A stretch of 64,000 nucleotides of DNA from CAZCTC01 sp964501335 (GCA_964501335.1 CAZCTC010000036.1:1-64000); one strand, 5' to 3'. Counted from the first letter of the stretch, positions 43,497 to 52,619 are shown. The notes: a model not told the origin generated them from the sequence alone. Numbers and translations are program-made.

Positions 43497-44600
43497 ATGG
43501 CCCGAATTCTAATCATCGACGACAATCTCGATATGATCCGTTTGCTGGAAACACTTTTACGCAGTCGCGGCGGACATGAAGTCATTACCAGTAACGACGG
43601 CCAGGACGGTGTTGAAAAAGCCTTCGCCCAACAACCCGATGTGATCATCGCCGATGTGATGATGCCCAAAATGAACGGGTACGAGGTTGTGCGGAAACTC
43701 CGCGCCGATGCCCGCACCGCCAATGCCGGCATTATCATCCTGACGGCCCGCGGCCAGCCGGTCGATCGTCTGGCTTCCCTCGAAGCCGGCGCCGATGAGT
43801 ATATGACCAAACCTGCCAGCATCGATGACCTGTTGGAAAAGGTAACGGCCCTGACCAATCGGGCGCCCACCCCACCCCCCGGCAAAGGGCTGATCATCAG
43901 CCTGCTGAGCATGCGGGGCGGAACCGGCGTGACCACCCTGGCCGTCAACATGGCCGCCATGTTACGCCGCGGCACCGAAACCGTGCTCTTCGATCTTTCA
44001 CCGCGCGGCGGCCATTGCGCTCTCTACCTGGGCCTCCGCCCCGATCGACATTGGGGACTCTTGCTGCAAAAACCCGACCTCAAAACCGAGGATCTGCTGC
44101 TGCAACACCCCTCCGGCCTGAAATTACTCGCCGCTCCCACGGCCCCGGTCCGCGGCGGCTGGTTCTCGGAAGAACAATTGGATAATACGCTGAACTCGCT
44201 GCGCTCCCTGGCCCGCTTTATCATCGTCGATATGCCGCCGGTCCTCAATCCCATCGCCCTGAAAGTGCTGGAGGCCTCGCACCGCATCCTGGTCATCGGG
44301 GCCGACGATCCACCCGGCCTGCAATCCATCCTGGGCACCTATCAGACGCTGCAAGACATGCAGGACAAAATGCTGGTGGTCCTCAATGGAGCCAATGCCG
44401 GCCCCCGTCCGCCCATCGAGGCCGTCGAACGGGCCCTGCATATTTCCATTGCCGGCGATCTGCCCTTTGATCCGGCCCAGGCCAATGCCATGCGGCGCAG
44501 CCTGCCGCTGGCCTTTGCCCAACCGGAGCCGCCCTTGATTGTGGCCTTGAAAAAAATCGCCGTGATGGCGGTTCAGCCCCGGCCGACCACCAAAGCGTGA
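43497..44600 (+). CDS. CpaE-like receiver fused to ParA/MinD-type ATPase
   Basis: 367 residues. Receiver domain (1-120) with LIIDDNLD, D53 in VIIADVMMPKMNG and K in YMTKPA. A proline linker leads to a ParA-type ATPase from about 130: LLSMRGGTGVTTLAVNMA (the deviant Walker A; the second lysine position is V145, as in many CpaE proteins), then RFIIVDMPPVLN and VVLNGANAG. Such fusions position pili or secretion systems at a site in the cell; none of those genes are in the window. The third gene of an operon with a glycosyltransferase and an unknown protein. Confidence 0.88.
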   Translation: MARILIIDDNLDMIRLLETLLRSRGGHEVITSNDGQDGVEKAFAQQPDVIIADVMMPKMNGYEVVRKLRADARTANAGIIILTARGQPVDRLASLEAGADEYMTKPASIDDLLEKVTALTNRAPTPPPGKGLIISLLSMRGGTGVTTLAVNMAAMLRRGTETVLFDLSPRGGHCALYLGLRPDRHWGLLLQKPDLKTEDLLLQHPSGLKLLAAPTAPVRGGWFSEEQLDNTLNSLRSLARFIIVDMPPVLNPIALKVLEASHRILVIGADDPPGLQSILGTYQTLQDMQDKMLVVLNGANAGPRPPIEAVERALHISIAGDLPFDPAQANAMRRSLPLAFAQPEPPLIVALKKIAVMAVQPRPTTKA

Positions 44601-44617
44601 TCCCCGGTTTTAAAAGA

Positions 44618-44740
44618 TTTTACATTTGCGCGCCGATGGAATCGGCGCGCAAATGTAAAATTAACGAACTGTACGGTTAACCCCAAAAAGCGGAAAAAAG
44701 CCCGTATTTTTGCGCGCATTCGGATGCGCGCAAAAATACG
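44618..44740. terminator. Two strong hairpins between convergent genes
   Basis: First hairpin: 20-nt arms 44618-44637 and 44641-44660, perfect, loop GGA, 17 nt after the receiver-ATPase stop. Second: 17-nt arms CGTATTTTTGCGCGCAT (44703-44719) and complement (44724-44740), loop TCGG, six nt from the glycosyltransferase stop on the other strand. They belong to the box-less hairpin class and probably terminate one gene each. Confidence 0.7.
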
Positions 44741-44745
44741 CCAAA

Positions 44746-45813
44746 TTAAACCCTCGCCAGAAACTTCCGCACCTTTCTGAACGATTCTTCCCAGGTAGGA
44801 TGCTTCGCATAACTTTTACAGGCCCCCAGGCTCAACTCCACTAAAAATTCCCGCTCCAACGCCAACGACAAAATATAACCGCCCAACCGATCGATATCCC
44901 CAGGCATGATCAAATACCCATTGTCCCCCGGTTTGATCAACTCATCCGCCCCTCCGGCCGTCGTCCCGATAGCCGGCAATCCCCACCCCATACCCTCCAG
45001 GTAGGCCAACCCAAACCCCTCATAATAAGAAGGCATCACCAACAACTGGCTCCGGCGCAGATGGTAAGTCAGCGCCCGCCCGTCCAACCGCCCCCGAAAG
45101 AAGATCATATCTTCCACCTCCTCCCGCTCTGCCAGCTTTTTCAAAAACGCCACATAGCCCGGATCCAGATCCATCGATCCGACCAGATTAAGCTCCATCC
45201 AGGGAGGAATCGACCCCATAGCCTCGATCAGATCTGCCACCCCCTTCCGGGGGATCAGATTGCCCAGAAAAATCATCCGAAGCGGACAATTCACCTGGGC
45301 CCGGGCAGCGATCTCATCCGGCATGACCTTCGCCCCATCGGCATCTCGCCCCGGATAGGCAATCGGACCCTGGATTCGCCGGCCGGCGGCCCGACTCACC
45401 GCCCGCCGCGTGGCCTTGCTGTTATAAATACACCCGGTCATCTGTCGCAAATAGAGCCGTTCCACAAAACGATAGAACAACCGCAGCCCCCATGGATGCG
45501 GCTCGCAGGAACGCAAATGATGGACCAAAGCAATCAACGGCACGCCGGTAGCCTGCAACTCTCGATTGACCGCCAGCAATGAGGGGTGACTCAACTCATC
45601 CTGAATCCACACCTCGATATCAGAACGCTGAAAAATCTCCCGCGTAGAAGCCGTAAAATTATCTTTCAGATGACGGGGGTAATCGCGTCCCGGCAGGCTG
45701 AAAATCTCCACCTCATCGCCTTGCGCCCGCAGATAAGAGACCAGCTGCCGATCGTAAAGATACCCCCCCGATACACTCTCCAGACCGTCATAGATAACCA
45801 ACCCGATCTTCAC
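44746..45813 (-). CDS. GT4-family glycosyltransferase
   Basis: 355 residues, GT-B fold. N-terminal MKIGLVIYDGLESVSGGYLYD with the glycine loop; C-terminal domain with MIFLGNLIPRKGVADLIEAM and MPSYYEGFGLAYLEGMGWG, the E-x7-E donor motif. The ATG overlaps the pterin gene end by 26 nt, so they are coupled. Cyanobacterial pterin glucosyltransferases are also GT4 enzymes, and with pterin-type genes upstream a pterin glycoside is a possible product; sugar and acceptor remain unknown. Confidence 0.88.
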   Translation of the reverse strand: MKIGLVIYDGLESVSGGYLYDRQLVSYLRAQGDEVEIFSLPGRDYPRHLKDNFTASTREIFQRSDIEVWIQDELSHPSLLAVNRELQATGVPLIALVHHLRSCEPHPWGLRLFYRFVERLYLRQMTGCIYNSKATRRAVSRAAGRRIQGPIAYPGRDADGAKVMPDEIAARAQVNCPLRMIFLGNLIPRKGVADLIEAMGSIPPWMELNLVGSMDLDPGYVAFLKKLAEREEVEDMIFFRGRLDGRALTYHLRRSQLLVMPSYYEGFGLAYLEGMGWGLPAIGTTAGGADELIKPGDNGYLIMPGDIDRLGGYILSLALEREFLVELSLGACKSYAKHPTWEESFRKVRKFLARV

Positions 45814-46195
45814 GGCTCAACTCCTGATGGTAAGATGCCCACGCTTCAGAGTTCTCCCACAATTGCACGGTGATCGTCCGAAAAGAAATCGGACGCAAGG
45901 CTTCGATCATAGCCAGACAAAAAAATCGCGCCAGATGCTCCATACTGGGATTGAGATCCAAAAATTCAGGAAGCTCATTCAGCACCTGATTGGAATAATG
46001 CCCGATCAAAAGGAGCATCGCATGTTCTACTCTGGTCAAATCGACCAGATAGCCATGCTCATCCAGATCCACCCCTTCCAACCGCACTTCAACCTGATAG
46101 GCATGGGCATGCAGCCGATTTTCAGCCCCCCACTCCCCGCCGATCAAAAAATGCCGCGCAATAAACGACTTCCGTAAACCAATCTGATACATCAT
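45788..46195 (-). CDS. 6-pyruvoyl-tetrahydropterin synthase family, PTPS-III-like
   Basis: 135 residues, typical length. Zinc ligands H15 (ARHFL), H29 and H31 (LHAHAY) are present. The catalytic cysteine of QueD and PTPS (C-x3-HGH) is replaced by E25 in ENRLHAH, the E-x3-H pattern described for PTPS-III enzymes that make 6-hydroxymethyl-dihydropterin and bypass FolB; the G of HGH is A here. NPSMEHLARFF and the C-terminal ITVQLWENSEAWASY match the family. GGAGAGGAA precedes the ATG. Sits between a dehydrogenase and a glycosyltransferase in a cluster with GTP cyclohydrolase II. Confidence 0.85.
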   Translation of the reverse strand: MMYQIGLRKSFIARHFLIGGEWGAENRLHAHAYQVEVRLEGVDLDEHGYLVDLTRVEHAMLLLIGHYSNQVLNELPEFLDLNPSMEHLARFFCLAMIEALRPISFRTITVQLWENSEAWASYHQELSREDRVGYL

Positions 46196-46218
46196 TTCCT
46201 CTCCACTCAGATTAAAAA

Positions 46219-46264
46219 ATTTATATTTTCGCGCGCCCCCTCAAGGCACACGAAAATATAAATC
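46219..46264. repeat. Imperfect hairpin after the dehydrogenase gene
   Basis: ATTTATATTTTCG and CGAAAATATAAAT arms with a GC-rich, imperfectly paired tip (CGCGCCCCCTCAAGGCACA). The stop codon of the dehydrogenase lies in the 3' arm, so it may lower read-out between the two genes or stabilise the mRNA. Confidence 0.6.
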
Positions 46265-47297
46265 AATAAGAAAAAAGCAGTTGCAAAGTCTCCCCGGGCG
46301 CTTCATCCAGCAATCGATAAGCCTCCGCCGCCTGCGTGATCGGAAAACGATGGGAAATCAAAAAAGCCGGCCTTAACCGCGCCAGCAGCGTCCACGCCAC
46401 CTCCCAACGGCGCGCCCGGCTCCAACGTCCGGTCAGCTCCGGCGCCAGCGTACTCACCTGACTGGTAAGCAACCGGATACGGCTGCGATGAAAAGCTCCC
46501 CCCAGATCCACAGCTGCCCGCCGCCCCCCATACCACGACCCCAGCACCACCCGCCCGGCAAAACCGGTCACAGCGAGGGCCTGATCCAGGGCCGCCGGCA
46601 TCCCCGATAACTCATAGGTCAGATCCGCATCGGCCGCACTTCCCGCCCCCTGCAAAGCCACCCGCACCGCCGCCTCGACCTCCGGCAACGTGGGATCAAA
46701 GGCCGCCTGAGCCCCCAGGGCCAGAGCCGCTTCCCGCCGACGAGAATAACGATCCAGCACCACCAGACTGGAAAAAGGCTGCCACGCCAACAAAGCCGTC
46801 GTCAACAAACCGACAATCCCCTGCCCAAAGACAGCAATCTGCTCGCCGGTCAGCGGCGCCCCATCCAGAAGCAAAGTAAGCGCCGTCTCCATGTTGGCCA
46901 GAAAAGTCGCCTCTTCCAGCGGCACATCCTCCGGTACCGGCAGCAACGATGCCACCCCGGTCACAAAAAGGCCGGCATGCGGATGATAAACAAAGACAGA
47001 CTGCCCTAACCAAACCGGATCGACCTGCGCCCCAATCTCCACAACCTGCCCCACCAAAGCATAACCGTAAGCCAGAGGATAGGCCAGGGTTCCAGCCAGC
47101 GCAGAAATTTGAGTGTCGGCGGCCATCAAGGTGGGAGCCTCCCCACGGTAAATCAACATCTCAGTCCCCGCACTGATTGCAGAACAGACCGTTTTCACCA
47201 CGACCTGCCCGATACCGGGCGGCGGCACCGATACCTCTCGCACCTCTACCTGCCGCGGCCCCGTGAAATACAAATCCAAAGACTTCCCGTTTCCCAT
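46263..47297 (-). CDS. Medium-chain dehydrogenase, BchC-like
   Basis: 344 residues. The N-terminal CSAISAGTEMLIYRGEAP is the signature of a zinc-independent ADH subgroup that includes the bacteriochlorophyllide dehydrogenase BchC; the structural zinc cysteines are absent. YPLAYGYALVGQVVEIG, the Rossmann loop VFGQGIVGLLTTAL and D at the end of SSLVVLDRYSRR point to NAD(H). ATG 47297 is used (AAGG 9 nt upstream) instead of TTG 47300. Substrate not known; no bacteriochlorophyll genes are nearby, while pterin-type genes flank it. Confidence 0.87.
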   Translation of the reverse strand: MGNGKSLDLYFTGPRQVEVREVSVPPPGIGQVVVKTVCSAISAGTEMLIYRGEAPTLMAADTQISALAGTLAYPLAYGYALVGQVVEIGAQVDPVWLGQSVFVYHPHAGLFVTGVASLLPVPEDVPLEEATFLANMETALTLLLDGAPLTGEQIAVFGQGIVGLLTTALLAWQPFSSLVVLDRYSRRREAALALGAQAAFDPTLPEVEAAVRVALQGAGSAADADLTYELSGMPAALDQALAVTGFAGRVVLGSWYGGRRAAVDLGGAFHRSRIRLLTSQVSTLAPELTGRWSRARRWEVAWTLLARLRPAFLISHRFPITQAAEAYRLLDEAPGETLQLLFSY

Positions 47298-47623
47298 CAA
47301 TAAAATCCTTTTCTCCCCTTCTGTCCTGAAAATAGACCTCTATGGCATGGCCCCGGCCTTGCCGCGTCCCGCAAATGGCCCTTTCCCCGTAAAAAACGAC
47401 GCGCTGGATCGGAAGAGAGAGTTTTTTTGTTTATGTTTTCGGCGGCTTCGGAAAGCCGCCGAAAACATAGGCCTTTTCCTGAATCGCGTCGCTGCTTAAC
47501 AACAAAACTAGGGAGAGGGGCAGGGGTGAGGGCTAAACGCCAAAACATGTCCCTTTTCCAGAGCCGCCCCGGCGACACGGGCTGTCTACTGTCTACTTGC
47601 CGCTGTCTACTTCCGCTGAATTT
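47298..47623. repeat. Repeat insertion splitting the ribA-dehydrogenase cluster
   Basis: CTGTCCTGAAAATAGACCTCTATGGC repeat (47318-47345), a full box-hairpin element (47368-47470; arms 47433-47448 and 47453-47468, loop CGGA), AGGGAGAGGGGCAGGGGTGAGGG (47510-47532), TGTCTACT repeats (47582-47613). The order copies that of 5148-5700. No gene. Confidence 0.75.
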
Positions 47624-48241
47624 TCATCCTTCAGGGTGCCGCTCCACCTTGATCCAGTGATGCATCCGTTCCACCTTCGTTTTCAAGTACACCAGATTCT
47701 CCGGCGTGACCATACAATCCAACGGCACCCGCTCGACAATCTCAATACCCAAGGCCTGCAAATCCTCCATCTTGCCCGGATTGTTGGTCAATAACCGGAT
47801 CGAAGACACCCCCAGATCCCGCAAAATGCACGCCGCCACCGTATAATCCCGACCATCCGCGGGATGCCCCAACACCAGATTGGCATCCACCGTGTCATAC
47901 CCCTGGTCCTGCAAATTATAAGCACGCAACTTCTCCGCCAGCCCGATCCCCCGGCCCTCCTGCCGCAGGTAAATCAAAATGCCCAGCCCCGCCGCAGCAA
48001 TCAGCTGTAACGAACGATGCAGTTGCTCTCCACAATCACACCGGCGCGATCCCAACACATCCCCGGTAAAACATTCAGAATGCACTCGCACCAGAACACC
48101 ACTTCTTCCAGCGACCTCGCCCAGGATCATCGCCAGATGCTCTTTCAAATCTCCAGCAGAAGAATAAAGGCACAATCTAAAAACACTGTTTTCAACAGGC
48201 AATCGAGCGCAAACCCGACAAGCAACCATCGATTCTTCCAT
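47624..48241 (-). CDS. ribA: GTP cyclohydrolase II
   Basis: 205 residues, a stand-alone RibA without the DHBP synthase (RibB) half. Zinc ligands C57, C68 and C70 in SECFTGDVLGSRRCDCG; YLRQEGRGIGL (91-101) is the GTP-binding and catalytic motif; LLTNNPGKMEDLQALGIEIV closes the family core. Makes the diaminopyrimidine that feeds riboflavin or deazaflavin. With no other rib genes nearby and pterin-type neighbours, it may serve a different pathway. GGAGGGAG precedes the ATG and lies in the end of the membrane gene 1 nt upstream. Confidence 0.93.
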   Translation of the reverse strand: MEESMVACRVCARLPVENSVFRLCLYSSAGDLKEHLAMILGEVAGRSGVLVRVHSECFTGDVLGSRRCDCGEQLHRSLQLIAAAGLGILIYLRQEGRGIGLAEKLRAYNLQDQGYDTVDANLVLGHPADGRDYTVAACILRDLGVSSIRLLTNNPGKMEDLQALGIEIVERVPLDCMVTPENLVYLKTKVERMHHWIKVERHPEG

Positions 48242-48242
48242 C

Positions 48243-49238
48243 TCACTCCCTCCAGCGCAAAACCAGCTGGCTCCAGATCAGACCACCCATCCCCAACAGA
48301 CTATCCCGAAGCCGCATCCAAAAGCTCAGGCCCAGCCCCACCGTTGCCAGTTTCCCCAACCAATCGATCGCCATTAACTGCCCTAGCTCCAAAGTTCCCC
48401 ATCCGGGAGAAAACGGCAACATAAAAATAGAACGAGTCAAAATCAAGGCCCCAAAAGTATGTCCCCAATCGAGATAGATTCCCCAAAAAAAAAGTGCCAG
48501 CCAGTATTCCACGCCCATCGCCACCCACACAACCCCAGAAAAGGCCAATGTAATTCCCACCCGCCAGGGAGAAGAACGGCAAAACTCGACCAGCCGGGAT
48601 TCCGTTCCCTGTACCAGAGAACGCACCCGGACCCCCCGCTCCCCGCCCTCAGGGAAAGAATTCAGCAGGGTTGAAAGGGGAAAATAGCCCTTAAAAAGCA
48701 ATCCGAGATATCCCACCGGCAGAATCAACAGAAAAAGCGCCAACCAAAACCCTTTGACCGACACCCCTCCGGCAGAACCATAGAGCAGAATCCCCAACAG
48801 CCCCAGCGTCAGCACAGAAACATTACAAATCAGCTCGATCAAACGGTCAAAAGCCGTCGCAGCGATCACTTCTTCCAGCGGAATCAACTGTAAACGATTC
48901 AAAAGGTAAATTTGAAAGGGATCTCCCATGACCGGCGGCCCGGGTGTGAAATAATTCAACCCAAAACCGGCCAACCGACACCCCAAAAGAAAACCCAGTG
49001 GAATCGCATACCCCTGCATCTGGAGAACCAATTGCCAGCGTATCACCATCAAAACAAAAATCCCTACATTGACACTGAAAAGCACCAGCAACCGCAACCA
49101 TCCCAATTCGGCAAGCAGAGCCACCAGAATTCCCGGCGAAATTCGATAGATCCCCCACCCCACCATCAACGGGATCAGCAACATGACCAATCCCCCCAAC
49201 GACCTTATTCCACATTTCGTATTTTTAAACATACCCAT
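48243..49238 (-). CDS. YbhN/AglD-type membrane protein (LPG synthase TM region)
   Basis: 331 residues with seven or eight hydrophobic segments (for example LLIPLMVGWGIYRI, LVLFSVNVGIFVLMVIRW, FWLALFLLILPVGYLGLLF, FSGVVWVAMGVEYWLALFFW). GLNYFTPGPPVMGDPFQIY and the C-terminal PGWGTLELGQL are family motifs of the flippase-like domain of lysylphosphatidylglycerol synthases and AglD. Perhaps moves a lipid-linked glycan. The ATG at 49238 has no clear site; an ATG at 49184 after GGGGGGATTGGTC is a good alternative. Adjacent to ribA. Confidence 0.85.
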   Translation of the reverse strand: MGMFKNTKCGIRSLGGLVMLLIPLMVGWGIYRISPGILVALLAELGWLRLLVLFSVNVGIFVLMVIRWQLVLQMQGYAIPLGFLLGCRLAGFGLNYFTPGPPVMGDPFQIYLLNRLQLIPLEEVIAATAFDRLIELICNVSVLTLGLLGILLYGSAGGVSVKGFWLALFLLILPVGYLGLLFKGYFPLSTLLNSFPEGGERGVRVRSLVQGTESRLVEFCRSSPWRVGITLAFSGVVWVAMGVEYWLALFFWGIYLDWGHTFGALILTRSIFMLPFSPGWGTLELGQLMAIDWLGKLATVGLGLSFWMRLRDSLLGMGGLIWSQLVLRWRE

Positions 49239-49319
49239 CTATTTTATAGGCTTTTTTAAAAATGAAGGTTTATATTTTCCCCAAAACCCTTTACAAATAA
49301 CCTAACTGATTTATAATCA

Positions 49320-49337
49320 TTAGGCACGCCTTATAAT
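49320..49337 (+). promoter_or_regulatory. Possible DtxR/MntR-type operator over a -10 box
   Basis: TTAGGC-AC-GCCTTA (49320-49333) is a palindrome with one mismatch and overlaps TATAAT (49332-49337), 36 nt before the regulator start. The half-site resembles DtxR/IdeR boxes (TTAGG...CCTAA). Autoregulation by metal is the likely use. Confidence 0.5.
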
Positions 49338-49372
49338 TTTATATTTAAACCGAAACAGGGCAGGAGGCCAGC

Positions 49373-49795
49373 GTGGTCAGCGATCATTTTGAAGAATATC
49401 TCGGGGCTATCTTTCGGTTGCGCCATGATACCGACACAGCCCTCCCACTTTCACAGTTGCAACTCTATTTTGGCTACTCACCGATCTCCATCCATGAAAT
49501 GGTCCAAAAGCTCACCACTCAAGGGTTGGTGACCTATCAGCCCTACCGCGGCGTCACCCTGACCCCCGACGGGGAACGCATCGGCATGGATCTGGTCCGG
49601 CGCCACCGCCTTTGGGAACGGTTCCTGACCGACCTGTTGGACTTCCCCGCCGACAGCGTTCACGAAATCGCCGGCCAGCTGGAACATGCCGCCCCCCAGG
49701 AAGTGACGGAACGGCTCGCCCGGCTCCTGGGCAACCCGGAAAACTGCCCCCACGGTGATCCCATCCCCCCCCGCCGGGAGGAACTATCACAATAA
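49373..49795 (+). CDS. DtxR/MntR-family metal-dependent regulator
   Basis: 140 residues starting with GTG after CAGGAGG. Winged helix at 1-65 (FEEYLGAIFRL, LSQLQLYFGYSPISIHEMVQKLTTQGLVTY), then the dimer domain with RRHRLWERFLTDLL and VHEIAGQLEHAAPQEVTERLARLLG, the metal-binding helices. It ends at ENCPHGDPIPP, lacking the SH3-like third domain, as in MntR. Upstream of feoAB, so iron-dependent repression of iron uptake is likely; manganese cannot be excluded. Confidence 0.9.
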   Translation: MVSDHFEEYLGAIFRLRHDTDTALPLSQLQLYFGYSPISIHEMVQKLTTQGLVTYQPYRGVTLTPDGERIGMDLVRRHRLWERFLTDLLDFPADSVHEIAGQLEHAAPQEVTERLARLLGNPENCPHGDPIPPRREELSQ

Positions 49796-50218
49796 AAAAT
49801 TCTCAACCTGTGCGGGTAACCTGGAAAACGAGTGAAAAAAATTCTCTTCCAGCCCGCGCAGCGCTTCTTACCAGGAAGACACCTTCAGCGGGACGCAAAA
49901 ATACCGCCCGCATGAATAAAACAGTTGGTGCGAAAAATGGGAGAAAAAAAGCCCGCGAAAACATAAATAAAAATTTCTCTCTATCCAGCGCGGCGCTTCT
50001 TACCGGGCAAAAGCCATTTGCGGGACGCTAAAATGCCGCCCACAGGGATAAAACAATGGATGCTAAAAAACGAGAAACAAAGAGCCCGCGAAAACATAAA
50101 TAAAAATTTCTCTCTCTATCCAGCGCGGCGCTTCTTACCGGGCAAAAGCCATTTGCGGGACGCTAAAACGATCCCCATTCACATAGAAATAAAGCGGTTT
50201 AACCGGAGGTAATACAAC
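49796..50218 (-). repeat. Tandem box elements without hairpin upstream of feoAB
   Basis: Three copies of the reverse-orientation box: a diverged one (about 49838-49905) and two nearly identical ones of 136-bp period (about 49938-50033 and 50074-50168), each AGCCCGCGAAAACATAAAT, TTTCTCTCTATCCAGCG, TTACCGGGCAAAAGCC, ATTTGCGGGACGCTAAAA. Only one hairpin arm remains (GCGAAAACATAAAT). No gene; the feoAB ribosome site follows. Confidence 0.8.
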
Positions 50219-52432
50219 ATGATCCCCTTGATCGGACTCGAACCAGGGAAAATCGGCATGGTACGGCGACTCGAAGGCGAACACGGCCTCGTAGCCCGTC
50301 TGGCCGCACTGGGCTTCACCCCCGGCGCAGCCGTCACCATCACCCGCAACGACGGCCACGGCCCCATCATCGTCTCCCTGCGCGGCGCCCAGGTCGCCCT
50401 GGGCCGCGGTGAAGCTTCCCGCGTCATCGTCACCCCCGCCCCGCTGCAGGATTCCATCCCCCAGATCGGAGAACGGACCCGGGTGATCGCCCTGGCCGGT
50501 CAGCCCAATGTCGGCAAATCGACCATCTTCAACCTCCTCACCGGCCTCAACCAGCATGTCGGCAACTGGGCCGGCAAAACCGTCGAACAAAAAACCGGCA
50601 TCTTCGCCTATGGTGAAGCCCGCTACTCCCTGGTCGACCTGCCCGGCGCCTACAGCCTGACTGCCAATTCAGAAGAAGAACGTATTGCCCGCGACTTCAT
50701 CATCCGCGAGCGCCCCGATGTCGTCGTGGCCGTCGTCGATGCCGCCACCCTGGAACGCAGCCTCTACCTGCTCTCCGAACTGTTGCTCCTGCCGGCTCCC
50801 GTCGTCCTGGCCCTCAATATGATCGATGTCGCCGAGCGCGAAGGCATCCAGATCGAGCCCCAGGTACTCTCGGCCGCCCTGGGCATCCCGGTCGTCCCCA
50901 TGGCCGCCGCTCGCGGCTCCGGCGTCCGCGAAATGGTCGAGACCGTCAACCGCCTCATCAACGACGAATTGACCTACGAGCCGCGCCGCCCTACCATCCT
51001 GCCGGCCCATCAAATGGTCCTGGCCGAACTGATGACGCTGATCGTTCCCTACGTCCCCGAACCCTACCCCGCAGATTGGGCCACGCTCAAACTGCTGGAG
51101 GGCGACGAAGAAATCGCCGCCATGTTGCAGGCCGACCTTCCCCCCGAAATCTGGGAAAAGGTCCACGCCATCCTCTATCAACATGAAGATGCCATTCTGG
51201 ATATCGCCGGCGCCCGCTATGAATGGGTTGCTCGCATGGTCCGCGCCGCCGTCGTCCAGCCTCGCGTCGGGCGGCTGGGCATCACCGCCCGGCTGGACCG
51301 CGTCCTCACCCATCCCGTCTGGGGCCTGATCTTCCTGGCCGGCATCCTCGGCACACTCTTCACCCTCACCTATAGCCTGGGCACCCCTATCCAGGATTTC
51401 CTGGAAGCGCAAATCTATGCCCTCTCCGGCTGGATTCATGCCACGCTGACCACACCCACCTGGTTCACCGCCCTCCTGGCCGACGGTTTGATCGGCGGCG
51501 CCGGACTGGTCGTCACCTTTTTGCCTATCCTGGTAATCTTCTTCACCGCCCTGGCCCTGCTCGAAGACACCGGCTATATGGCCCGCATCGCCTATCTGAT
51601 GGACCGAATCATGCACATGATGGGATTACACGGCAAAAGCTTCCTGCCGTTGTTGCTGGGCTTCGGCTGCAATGTACCGGGAATCATGGGCACACGGATC
51701 ATCGAATCCCGCCGGGCCCGCTTCTTCACCCTGATGCTGACCCCGTTGATCCCCTGCACCGCGCGCATGGCCGTGGTCGCCCTGCTGGTCCCGGTCTTCT
51801 TCGGCGCCAACGCCGGCTGGATCGCCTGGGCCCTCGTCATGATGAACCTGCTCCTGCTGGTCGGGCTGGGCATCTTCTTCCACCATTTCTTCTTCAAGGG
51901 CGAAACCGTCGCCTTTGTGATGGAGCTGCCGCTCTACCATCAGCCTAACCTGCGAACCATCGGACTCTACGTCTGGCGCAACACCCTGGCATTCCTGAGC
52001 AAAGCCGGCACCGTCATCCTGGGAGCCTCCATCGCACTCTGGGCGCTCTCCTATTTCCCCAACGGAAACGTCGATACCAGCTACCTCGCCGCCTTCGGAC
52101 ACACCCTGGAACCGCTGGGTAATCTGATCGGTCTGCCCTGGCCGCTGTTGGTTTCATTGATCACCAGCTTCATCGCCAAAGAAAACACCATCGCCACGCT
52201 GGGAGTCCTCTACGGCGACTATGCCAACGTCCTGCCGACCATCCTCACTCCGCCGGCAGCCCTGGCCTTCCTGGTGATTCAAATGCTCTTCATTCCCTGT
52301 ATCGGCACCGTCGCCGCCATCAAACAGGAAACCAAATCCTGGCGCTGGGCCTTGCTGAGTGTGACGCTCTTCCTGGGGCTCTCCCTGGGAATCGGAATGC
52401 TTATCTATCAAATCGGAAGTCTTTTTTTATAA
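50219..52432 (+). CDS. feoB: FeoA-FeoB fusion ferrous iron transporter
   Basis: 737 residues. FeoA-like SH3 domain at 1-75 (IGMVRRLEGEHGLVARLAALGF), joined to FeoB: G protein with G1 GQPNVGKST (94-102), G2 in the VGNWAGKTVEQKTG switch, G3 DLPGAYSL, G4 NMID; then the membrane domain with two Gate regions (FLPILVIFFTALALLEDTGYMARIAYLMD, and the second near ITSFIAKENTIATLGVLYG), GFGCNVPGIMGTR and LIPCTAR. Imports Fe2+ across the inner membrane. CCGGAGGTAATACAAC precedes the ATG. Flanked by a DtxR-type gene and a FeoC-like gene. Confidence 0.95.
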   Translation: MIPLIGLEPGKIGMVRRLEGEHGLVARLAALGFTPGAAVTITRNDGHGPIIVSLRGAQVALGRGEASRVIVTPAPLQDSIPQIGERTRVIALAGQPNVGKSTIFNLLTGLNQHVGNWAGKTVEQKTGIFAYGEARYSLVDLPGAYSLTANSEEERIARDFIIRERPDVVVAVVDAATLERSLYLLSELLLLPAPVVLALNMIDVAEREGIQIEPQVLSAALGIPVVPMAAARGSGVREMVETVNRLINDELTYEPRRPTILPAHQMVLAELMTLIVPYVPEPYPADWATLKLLEGDEEIAAMLQADLPPEIWEKVHAILYQHEDAILDIAGARYEWVARMVRAAVVQPRVGRLGITARLDRVLTHPVWGLIFLAGILGTLFTLTYSLGTPIQDFLEAQIYALSGWIHATLTTPTWFTALLADGLIGGAGLVVTFLPILVIFFTALALLEDTGYMARIAYLMDRIMHMMGLHGKSFLPLLLGFGCNVPGIMGTRIIESRRARFFTLMLTPLIPCTARMAVVALLVPVFFGANAGWIAWALVMMNLLLLVGLGIFFHHFFFKGETVAFVMELPLYHQPNLRTIGLYVWRNTLAFLSKAGTVILGASIALWALSYFPNGNVDTSYLAAFGHTLEPLGNLIGLPWPLLVSLITSFIAKENTIATLGVLYGDYANVLPTILTPPAALAFLVIQMLFIPCIGTVAAIKQETKSWRWALLSVTLFLGLSLGIGMLIYQIGSLFL

Positions 52433-52452
52433 AAATTCTCTTGCGATTAGTA

Positions 52453-52565
52453 TTTTAACGTCCCGCAAAAAGCTTTAGTTCGGCTCGAAGCGACACGCTG
52501 AATGGGTAGAAAGAGATTTTTTAATCATTTTTTCGGCGGCTTCAGAAAACCGCCGAAAAAATGGG
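52453..52565 (+). repeat. Box-hairpin element copy with one mispair
   Basis: ACGTCCCGCAAAAAGC box, GACACGCTGAATGGG and GAGATTTTTT, then arms CATTTTTTCGGCGGCTT (52526-52542) and AAAACCGCCGAAAAAATG around CAG; one C-A mismatch in the stem, the only imperfect full copy seen. It parts feoAB from feoC. Confidence 0.8.
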
Positions 52566-52619
52566 CTTTTCTTTCAAAAAACACCCTGGGTGACGCAACA
52601 ACAAAAATAGAGGCTATCA

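Noticed and set aside
47263..47660. Small frames around the repeat block before ribA
   Set aside because: Encoded by repeat modules that are non-coding elsewhere; matching peptides appear at 5.2 kb and 0.2 kb only because the repeats recur.
49810..50212. Two small plus-strand frames (73 and 64 codons) with similar sequences
   Set aside because: Both are translations of the tandem box elements.
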